10,640 bases of DNA, taken from contig CAYVKB010000075.1 in NCBI GenBank assembly GCA_964451985.1, positions 1-10,640 on the forward strand, given 5' to 3'. Each line of letters starts with the position of its first letter. The stretch's first letter is position 1. This DNA comes from GBS-DC sp964451985. GTDB lineage: Bacteria; Armatimonadota; Fimbriimonadia; Fimbriimonadales; GBS-DC. A program made the position numbers and the translations under genes. The notes under the pieces were generated by a model. That model did not search any database. It worked only from the letters and a program-made list of their open reading frames with translations, and was not told the DNA's origin. Positions 5,763 through 10,640 of the stretch are shown piece after piece.

Positions 5763-6563
5763 ATGCGCAAGGAGGGCTACTGCGCGTTCGGGGCGCGTCA
5801 GACAGTGGAGGCGGCGGAGGCGTTGCAGGCGCAGTTGGGCAATCTAATCGCAGGCGACCTGCCAGCGTTGGAGGGTGCGCTGCACGCCGCGCATCGGCTG
5901 CAGACCTACCTGACGCTGTTTCGCCCCTGCTATCCGAAGACGCGTGTGGCGCTGTGGAAGCGTCGGCTGCGCCGCCTGATACGCGCCTTGCACGCCTTAC
6001 GCAACGACGAACGACTAATCCAGCAGCTGAAGACGCTTTCGCCTCCGCGTGAGTATCAAGCGGGCGTGCAGCGCGCCCTGCTGCGCCTGCGGCAGCGTGC
6101 GGAAGCGCACACGCAAACACTTCAGAACGCCTGGCGACACTGGCAAACCTCGCGCGCGCCGAACGAAATCCGCGGGCTATCCACCCGTTGGCTGGAATCG
6201 TTCAGCGACGAACCGCTTGATATAGAGTATGCCCAGCAACAGTGGCGGCAGTTCTATCGGGAGCAGGTGTCTGCGCTGGAGGTTGACAAAGCGCAGTCGC
6301 TGGAGGTGCGCTGCGGGCGGTTGCGTGCGCTGCTGGAAGGCGCTGAGATTTTGCAGCCCCTATGCCTTGAACTGTCCGATTTGAGCACCGTACAAGAACG
6401 CCTCTGCGAACTGGAAACGCAACGGTTTCAGCAGCATGCCCAGCAGGTGTTGAAAGCCATCGCCGAGAACGAGCGCGAGCAAATGGTGCGCTACGCGGGT
6501 AGCTCGAGAGGGTATACGCGGATCAGAAGAGGGATTGAGTGGGCAAGTCTGCAGATAGAGTAA
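5763..6563 (+). CDS. CHAD-domain protein
   Basis: A 266-residue all-helical, Arg-rich protein resembling the CHAD (conserved histidine alpha-helical) domain, a module that binds polyphosphate and is often targeted to polyphosphate granules. The first repeat is visible at about residues 36-90 (LHAAHRLQTYLTLFRPCYPKTR, then LRRLIRALHALRNDERL). His41 and the basic helix face correspond to the family's HxxR-type helix. A weaker second repeat lies around 175-200 (SLEVRCGRLRALLEGAEIL) and lacks the expected histidine. No CYTH/triphosphatase domain is attached, and there is no signal peptide. ATG 5763 is preferred: earlier starts overlap the adaptor gene, though no strong ribosome site precedes it. 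A start site predicted from the -10-like box at 5742-5747 would leave a leader of only about 8 bases. The gene faces the prepilin gene tail to tail. Confidence 0.72.
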   Translation: MRKEGYCAFGARQTVEAAEALQAQLGNLIAGDLPALEGALHAAHRLQTYLTLFRPCYPKTRVALWKRRLRRLIRALHALRNDERLIQQLKTLSPPREYQAGVQRALLRLRQRAEAHTQTLQNAWRHWQTSRAPNEIRGLSTRWLESFSDEPLDIEYAQQQWRQFYREQVSALEVDKAQSLEVRCGRLRALLEGAEILQPLCLELSDLSTVQERLCELETQRFQQHAQQVLKAIAENEREQMVRYAGSSRGYTRIRRGIEWASLQIE

Positions 6564-6593
6564 CGGTACGACGGCATCCGTGCCGTCGTACCG
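6564..6593. terminator. Perfect 13-bp stem-loop between convergent genes
   Basis: CGGTACGACGGCA (6564-6576) pairs perfectly with TGCCGTCGTACCG (6581-6593) around the tetraloop TCCG. It begins on the base after the CHAD gene stop and ends 7 bases before the prepilin stop on the other strand. The placement suits a bidirectional terminator. Neither side has a T tract, so it may act as an RNA-stabilising hairpin or be one copy of a dispersed palindromic repeat. Confidence 0.6.
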
Positions 6594-6600
6594 AGAGGAG

Positions 6601-7524
6601 TTAGTCGTTGCAACTCTCGCAACCGCGCCCCGTGCATTCTCCGCGTGGGTCGTTCGGGTCGTAGTCGGGGCGGAAAAGCCATGGGTTGCAGCCATCGTGC
6701 CAGTATTGCCCCGGTTGCCCGTGCGAGTCGTAGAGGGTGTAGGGGTCGGTGCGGTAGTCGGTGTTGGCGGGGGCGAGCTGTGCGCCGAGTCGTCGCCACT
6801 TCGCGCTGCCGTCCGCAAACACGAACACCGCGCCCTGACTGTGAATCCACATCGCGCCATCCAGCCCGAACATTACGCCCTGCGGATAGGGGTTGGCGGG
6901 CGCGCCCCAGATACAGCTCGTGTAGCCGCAGGGTCGGTTTGGGTCATCGCAGCGCAGGCTGGGGTTGGTGAGCGCAAAGCCCTCCACGCCTGCTTTGCCG
7001 CGTCCTTCCCACAGCATCGGCACAGTGGACGCGCTGACCACCGCCGCCGCCGATAAGCCGTGCAACAGTCCGTTGTAGGTGTAGCTGACCTTCGCAGGCG
7101 CACGGCGTGGGCTTGAATAATCGTTCACACTGCCGCGTCGCATCGTCGCCGATGGGCAGGCGTACACGGCGTCATTTTTCAGATACGGCTGCACCGCGTT
7201 CGACCAGTGAACCAGATACGCCTGATGGAGCGGGCTACCGAAGGGCACACTACCGCGCCAGTCGTGCGGTGTGGCGTGGAATCGGTTCCACTGCCATGCG
7301 CCTGTTGCACCCTCGCGCCCGAAGCCGAGCGGGTAGGTTTCGTCATAGTCGTTCTGATACATCATAAACGCCAAGCCCTGCTGTTTGGCGTTGTTCAGAC
7401 ACGCGGTCTGACGGGCTTTCTCGCGGGCCCCTGCAAACACGGGGAACAATATCGCCGCCAGAATCGCGATAATCGCAATGACTACCAACAGCTCAATCAG
7501 TGTAAAACCGTTTCGGAAACGCAT
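6601..7524 (-). CDS. Prepilin-type N-terminal cleavage/methylation protein, DUF1559-like pseudopilin
   Basis: A 307-residue pseudopilin-like exported protein. A class III signal (MRFRNG) is followed by a hydrophobic helix beginning FTLIELLVVIAII, so prepilin peptidase should cut between Gly6 and Phe7 and methylate Phe; the conserved Glu is at mature position 5. After the helix come AREKARQTACLNNAKQQGLAFMMY-like and NDYDETYP segments, then a globular domain ending with the FADGSAKW motif near 236-243. This matches the DUF1559-like proteins that are abundant in Planctomycetes and Armatimonadota. The extreme C-terminus is Asp- and Cys-rich (GECTGRGCESCND), which could form disulfides outside the membrane. 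The start is firm: AGGAGGT lies at 7529-7535, 4 bases before the ATG. Such proteins usually occur as many paralogues scattered away from secretion operons, as here. The specific role is unknown. Confidence 0.9.
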   Translation of the reverse strand: MRFRNGFTLIELLVVIAIIAILAAILFPVFAGAREKARQTACLNNAKQQGLAFMMYQNDYDETYPLGFGREGATGAWQWNRFHATPHDWRGSVPFGSPLHQAYLVHWSNAVQPYLKNDAVYACPSATMRRGSVNDYSSPRRAPAKVSYTYNGLLHGLSAAAVVSASTVPMLWEGRGKAGVEGFALTNPSLRCDDPNRPCGYTSCIWGAPANPYPQGVMFGLDGAMWIHSQGAVFVFADGSAKWRRLGAQLAPANTDYRTDPYTLYDSHGQPGQYWHDGCNPWLFRPDYDPNDPRGECTGRGCESCND

Positions 7525-7548
7525 GATGACCTCCTGTGCTGAGATTTG

Positions 7549-7568
7549 CTCTGCGGTTCACCGCAGAG
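7549..7568. other. Perfect 8-bp hairpin in the gap upstream of the prepilin gene
   Basis: CTCTGCGG (7549-7556) and CCGCAGAG (7561-7568) pair perfectly around a 4-base loop. It lies after the stop of the Cys-rich gene and just before the prepilin ribosome site, both on the minus strand. It could attenuate read-through between them or stabilise the prepilin leader. There is no T tract downstream in the minus direction, so a simple intrinsic terminator is unlikely. Confidence 0.45.
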
Positions 7569-7623
7569 GAGTTGAGCGTTGAGTGGCGCGCGTAGGCAAG
7601 TTGCGCACGCGACGCATCCGAAC

Positions 7624-8013
7624 TCAGCTCAGCACAGGGGGTGCGCGAAGCGCGTGCGCGCGCGGGGCGCGATGGTTGAGGAATGTGCGCGGCGGGTCTG
7701 GAAGTCGCGCCGATAAGATAGGGGTGTTCTGAAGCGTGGGCGCGTCTACAAGCGTAGCAGCGACGCTGATTTCGACGTGGAGCGGTTTCGCATCCGCGTG
7801 GACGGGCTGCGGCGCAGGCGCGCTGCACACAGGGCACGGCTCGCACTGACACGGGTGGTCGGAGCAGGGAAGCGTGGTCTCCGTTGCGCAGCAGGTGAGG
7901 GTTTCGAACGCGCGCTCGCACGCCTGAAGGCATCCCAACGCCGAAAGCGGTGTTGAGACACTCAGCCATAGCGCAAGCAGCCAGACCGCCCTGCGCGGCG
8001 AACGCCCATCCAT
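7624..8013 (-). CDS. Small cysteine-rich secreted protein, unknown function
   Basis: A 129-residue protein that I do not recognise. Residues 1-27 look like a signal peptide: basic start (GRSPRR), hydrophobic core (AVWLLALWLSVSTPLSA), and a small-residue end ALG before Cys28. That end also resembles a loose lipobox, so it may be a lipoprotein. The exported part has nine cysteines (28, 32, 41, 42, 50, 55, 57, 60, 63) with CxxC-like spacing around residues 50-63 plus several acidic and His residues, suggesting metal binding or disulfides. The rest is Pro/Ala-rich, with His120 among its few His residues and no further Cys. ATG 8013 is chosen because an extended -10 box ends only 6 bases before it; the upstream TTG at 8031 would lie inside the promoter. 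No ribosome site is present, consistent with a leaderless message. Confidence 0.65.
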   Translation of the reverse strand: MDGRSPRRAVWLLALWLSVSTPLSALGCLQACERAFETLTCCATETTLPCSDHPCQCEPCPVCSAPAPQPVHADAKPLHVEISVAATLVDAPTLQNTPILSARLPDPPRTFLNHRAPRAHALRAPPVLS

Positions 8014-8019
8014 AAACGG

Positions 8020-8028
8020 ATTATACCA
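8020..8028 (-). promoter_or_regulatory. Extended -10 promoter TGGTATAAT
   Basis: Read on the minus strand, 8028-8020 is TGGTATAAT, a perfect extended -10 element. No good -35 is seen at the usual distance, as expected for extended -10 promoters. The expected start site falls on or next to the ATG at 8013. Confidence 0.7.
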
Positions 8029-8073
8029 CAACTCACACCCACCTCGAAACCCTCCGTCGTCTTCCCCTCTCGG

Positions 8074-8099
8074 GCGAAGAAAATCGGACGGCTCTTCGC
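8074..8099. other. Stem-loop in the divergent intergenic region
   Basis: GCGAAGA (8074-8080) and TCTTCGC (8093-8099) form a perfect 7-bp stem with a 12-base loop, followed by an A/T-rich stretch. A second short dyad, GATTCC (8155-8160) with GGAATC (8174-8179), lies closer to the ABC gene. A TACAAT at 8111-8116 could be the -10 box of the plus-strand ABC gene, without a matching -35. I see no recognisable riboswitch in 8032-8232. Confidence 0.35.
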
Positions 8100-8232
8100 A
8101 ACCGAAATTTTACAATTGGGTTTTCTCGGCTTGCCATAGGACAAATTAATTGGAGATTCCGAGCCGAAGGCGAGGAATCGCAACTTCGATCAGGTGCTGA
8201 TTGAAACCGATGGAGCAGGTACACTGTATGCT

Positions 8233-9906
8233 ATGCAGGTGCAGCCAGCTCAGACAGTCTCGGTAAGCTCTGCCGACGGTGCGACACCAATCATTCAACT
8301 ACGCGGCGCCACCAAACGCTTTGGCAACCTCATCGCCTGCGATCATGTGGATTTGCAAGTTGCCCCTGCCACGCTGCATGCGATTATGGGCGAGAACGGC
8401 GCGGGCAAAACGACGCTAATGCGCATTCTGTATGGCTACTACACACCCGACGGAGGTGAAATCCTTCTGAAGGGCAAGCGCGTTCACTTCCGCAGCCCCG
8501 CCGACGCGATTGCCTATCACATCGGCATGGTCAGTCAGCACTACAGCATTATCCCGGAGCTCAGCGCGCTGGACAATTTGATTTTAGGCGCGGAGCCGAC
8601 GGGCGCACTGGGCTGGCTGAACCGCCGTGCCGCGCTGGAAAAAGCCCAGCAACTTGCCTCCAGCCTCGACTTCCAGCCCGACTGGAACCGCCCTGCTGCC
8701 GAACTCAGCGTCGCTGCCCGCCAGAAACTGGAGATTCTCAAACTCCTGTGGCGCGAGGCGGAGATCCTTATCCTGGACGAGCCGACGGCGATGCTTTCCC
8801 CCCGCGATGTGGATACACTGTTTGAAACGCTACTCCGTCTCAAGGCACAAGGGCGCACAATTCTACTGGTGACGCACAAGTTAAACGAAGCATTGCGCTA
8901 TGCCGATTTCGTGACGGTGCTGCGTGGGGGACGTAAGGTGGCGGATGCGCCCGTGTCGGAAGTGGATGCGCCGACGCTGACACGATGGATTATTGGCGAA
9001 TCTGATTTCACACCCCTCTCTGTCAACGGCGAGAGGGGGGAGCAGGCGCGCGGATTGCACAACAACTCCCCGTCTCTGTTGACGGAGAGGGGGCAGGGAG
9101 GTGAGGAGCCGACCTCCAATACCGAGAGGCGGCAGGGAGGTGAAGGTGTCCTTCAACTCCGCGACCTTTACATCCCCTCCGACCGCGGCGGCTGGGGCGT
9201 GCAGGGGCTTAGCCTGATCCTACACGCAGGCGAGATACTCGGCATCGCAGGCGTGGACGGCAGCGGGCAGCTGGAGCTGATGGAAGCCCTTGCGGGACTG
9301 CGCCCCGTAGCGAAGGGCGAAATCCTACTGAACGGACAGCCCTTCCACCGTTGGAGCACCGCTCAGCGTATTCGGGCGGGCGTGCGGTATTTGTTCGATG
9401 ACCGCTTCCGTCGGATGATGGCAGTGCAGTGGAGCGTGCTGGAGAACGCAATTTTGGGCGCGCAGCGCGACCCCGAACTGCAAACGCTGGGCTGGTTCAA
9501 GCCGCGTGCCGTGCGCCAGCGGGCAGAGGCGCTGATTCGGCGGTTTCAGGTGAAAGTCCCCTCGCTGCGTGCGCCGATTGTGCAGCTGTCGGGGGGCAAT
9601 CAGCAGCGACTGGTGATTGCCCGCGCGCTGTATGGGCAGCCGCGCCTGCTAATCGCCTACGCACCCACCCGGGGGCTGGACATTCGCGGCGCAGAGGCGA
9701 CCTACGCGGCGATTCGCAAGGCGTGCGAGCAGGGCATGGCGGCGTTGGTGATTGCCTTTGACCTGGACGAGGTAATGGAACACTGCGACCGCATCGCCGT
9801 GCTGTTCAAGGGCGCGATTGTGGCGGAGTTTGCGCAGGGTGAGTTCTCGCGCGAGGCGATTGGCGCAGCGATGGTGGGAGCGACTACACACGAGGGACAC
9901 GCATGA
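8233..9906 (+). CDS. Two-domain ABC transporter ATPase, nucleoside/simple-sugar (YufO/BMP) type
   Basis: A 557-residue tandem ATPase subunit that should power uptake by a BMP-lipoprotein-dependent nucleoside importer or a related sugar importer. The first domain has Walker A GENGAGKTT (53-61), Q-loop Gln102, a relaxed signature LSVAARQK (158-165), Walker B LILDEP (179-184) with Glu183, and His215. The second has a degenerate Walker A GVDGSGQLE (340-348, no Lys), a perfect signature LSGGNQQ (452-458) and a Walker B altered to LLIAYAP. This gives one competent and one degenerate ATP site, as is usual in the family. The linker (about 261-305) is built from a repeat and is discussed separately. 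The start is uncertain: ATG 8233 lacks a ribosome site, and GTG 8194 would add 13 residues. No permease or binding-protein gene adjoins it; the next gene overlaps by ATGA. Confidence 0.88.
   Translation: MQVQPAQTVSVSSADGATPIIQLRGATKRFGNLIACDHVDLQVAPATLHAIMGENGAGKTTLMRILYGYYTPDGGEILLKGKRVHFRSPADAIAYHIGMVSQHYSIIPELSALDNLILGAEPTGALGWLNRRAALEKAQQLASSLDFQPDWNRPAAELSVAARQKLEILKLLWREAEILILDEPTAMLSPRDVDTLFETLLRLKAQGRTILLVTHKLNEALRYADFVTVLRGGRKVADAPVSEVDAPTLTRWIIGESDFTPLSVNGERGEQARGLHNNSPSLLTERGQGGEEPTSNTERRQGGEGVLQLRDLYIPSDRGGWGVQGLSLILHAGEILGIAGVDGSGQLELMEALAGLRPVAKGEILLNGQPFHRWSTAQRIRAGVRYLFDDRFRRMMAVQWSVLENAILGAQRDPELQTLGWFKPRAVRQRAEALIRRFQVKVPSLRAPIVQLSGGNQQRLVIARALYGQPRLLIAYAPTRGLDIRGAEATYAAIRKACEQGMAALVIAFDLDEVMEHCDRIAVLFKGAIVAEFAQGEFSREAIGAAMVGATTHEGHA
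9013..9146 (+). repeat. In-frame GC-rich repeats inside the ABC ATPase linker
   Basis: Three related copies lie within the coding sequence. Copy 1 has arms CCCCTCTC (9013-9020) and GAGAGGGG (9031-9038) that pair perfectly. Copy 2 (9066-9106) has imperfect arms CTCCCCGTCTC and GGAGAGGGGG. Copy 3 (9112-9146) keeps the right half, with its left arm degraded. Copies 2 and 3 share GAGAGG(G/C)GGCAGGGAGGTGA with a 39-base offset, exactly 13 codons; copies 1 and 2 are offset by 54 bases, 18 codons. The protein reads NGERGEQ, LTERGQGGEE, NTERRQGGEG. Confidence 0.7.
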
Positions 9907-10508
9907 GACCCGCTCGCTGGACGACGCGCTTGACGTTTCTGTTCTACTCGCGTCCTGTGTTTCGGGTGTGGGAGATTTTCTGTAATCACGCGGTGCGCAT
10001 CATGGCGCACAAGGAACGCATGCGCTCGGTACAGTGTTCGCGCGAGTGGGCGCAGTTGAACCTAAAGCGAATGGAGATTCAGCGCAGGCTGGGACGCATC
10101 AGCAATAGCCACGCACATGTGTGTGCCACGTGCGGGCACTGCTGCAAAGGCACACGCGAGCGCGACGCCTTTCTGGATAGGGTAATGCAACAGCCTGATA
10201 CGGAGCATCTCGGCGCGCGGCGGCTCACTGGTGAGATGGTGGGGCTACGCATCGCGCAAGTGCAGGGGCAGATCCTGCATCGGGACGCCCCCAAAGCACA
10301 GGGCTGCTGTAACGAACTCACCTGTGAGGGCTGCCGCCTGCCTCAAGAGCTGCGTCCGATGCAGTGCCTCGCCTACTTCTGTGGCGCGGCAGTAAAAGCC
10401 CTGTCGCAGGAAGAGTGCGAAGAGGGCATACGCCTGCTCAAGCAGTTGCTGCACCTGCAGTGGCAATCCGTCAAGTTGGCGATGCGTACGCGCCGAAGTG
10501 GCAGGTGA
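9903..10508 (+). CDS. YkgJ-like cysteine-cluster protein
   Basis: A 201-residue protein with the CxxCxxCC cluster (VCATCGHCCKG, Cys74/77/80/81) that defines the YkgJ zinc/iron-chelating family. A second set of cysteines follows (Cys135/136/141/144, then Cys155 and Cys160 in RPMQCLAYFC), matching the family pattern of later cysteines near an RPxxC segment. The metal is not certain; an Fe-S or zinc site is proposed for the family, and the biochemical role is unknown. The N-terminal 60 residues are basic and partly hydrophobic (LTFLFYSRPVFRVWEIF) but lack a convincing signal peptide or membrane helix. The start is fixed by the ATGA overlap with the ABC ATPase stop, so translation is probably coupled. 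This pairing with a transporter ATPase is unexpected and does not tell the function. Confidence 0.7.
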   Translation: MRPARWTTRLTFLFYSRPVFRVWEIFCNHAVRIMAHKERMRSVQCSREWAQLNLKRMEIQRRLGRISNSHAHVCATCGHCCKGTRERDAFLDRVMQQPDTEHLGARRLTGEMVGLRIAQVQGQILHRDAPKAQGCCNELTCEGCRLPQELRPMQCLAYFCGAAVKALSQEECEEGIRLLKQLLHLQWQSVKLAMRTRRSGR

Positions 10509-10640
10509 GCCATCGATTACAACACTGCCAGAGTTTCAGACGCAAATCTCAGCAATCGTGAAGCAATCGTATTTGGGTTAGGGATGCTCGTATCGTAGTC
10601 GCACAGGTTGGCCCCTCCTTCAGGTTCCCCCTGCTACGCA
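10509..10640. other. Unassigned right-edge sequence
   Basis: No convincing gene, RNA or terminator is seen after the YkgJ-like stop. A short direct repeat GCAATCGT occurs twice near 10550-10570. The sequence is less GC-rich than the neighbouring genes and may be an intergenic region leading into a gene beyond the window. Confidence 0.4.

Noticed and set aside
5713..6120. Upstream in-frame extension of the HlyD-like gene on the minus strand
   Set aside because: It is Arg/Ala/Pro-rich antisense of the CHAD gene, unlike adaptor N-termini. The ATG at 5712 directly precedes the transmembrane helix and has a ribosome site.
7533..7638. Miniature transposable element flanked by 11-bp inverted repeats
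   Set aside because: One arm lies in the coding end of the Cys-rich gene and no target-site duplication is visible. An RNA-structure reading fits better.
8032..8232. Purine or other riboswitch ahead of the nucleoside-type ABC gene
   Set aside because: Only short unrelated dyads are present; none of the conserved junction sequences of known purine riboswitches could be found.

Overview
The window looks like a GC-rich bacterial chromosome segment, most likely from the Armatimonadota (a Fimbriimonadales- or Chthonomonas-like lineage, perhaps thermophilic). The main pointer is the prepilin-type protein at 6601-7524. It has a GFTLIELLVVIAIIAILAAILFPVF-type N-terminus followed by a DUF1559-like body of a sort that is strongly amplified in that phylum. 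The short GC-rich palindromic repeats in intergenic DNA fit too. The phylum call is inference from recognition and was not tested by a search. No phage, integrase, transposase, CRISPR array or rRNA is visible.

Layout. Positions 1-113 hold the end of a GC-rich, G-tract-rich palindromic repeat cluster. A tight plus-strand operon follows: adenine phosphoribosyltransferase (apt), an HD-domain dGTPase-like triphosphohydrolase, and a small zinc-ribbon protein joined by a GTGA stop/start overlap. A CAT-anticodon tRNA with its own perfect -10 box closes that block. Next comes a three-gene minus-strand operon, transcribed from about 5712 down to 2226: a membrane-anchored HlyD/MacA-type adaptor, a coiled-coil protein with a PD-(D/E)XK-like domain, and a YpdA-like flavin disulfide oxidoreductase that has lost the signature Cys14. 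A divergent CHAD-domain gene (5763-6563) shares with that operon a 50-bp intergenic region built around a perfect 9-bp inverted repeat.

The CHAD gene converges on the prepilin gene across a perfect 13-bp stem-loop. Upstream of the prepilin, on the same strand, is a small cysteine-rich secreted protein whose extended -10 box lies so close to its ATG that the mRNA should be leaderless. Divergent from it is a two-domain ABC ATPase of the nucleoside/sugar (BMP-associated, YufO-like) type, coupled by an ATGA overlap to a YkgJ-like Cys-cluster protein. The last 130 bases hold nothing I can assign.

Functionally, the first operon joins purine salvage with dNTP turnover. The rest is a mix of envelope, export and redox genes whose usual partners (MacB or other permease, outer-membrane channel, ABC permeases, substrate-binding protein) are absent here. 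The most unusual feature is the linker of the ABC ATPase: it is built from three in-frame copies of a GC-rich repeat, the first clearly palindromic, and looks like a palindromic element captured inside a protein, comparable to Rickettsia palindromic elements. I found no clear evidence of an entirely new multi-gene system. The best leads are that insertion, the Cys-less YpdA operon, and the probable leaderless Cys-rich gene.
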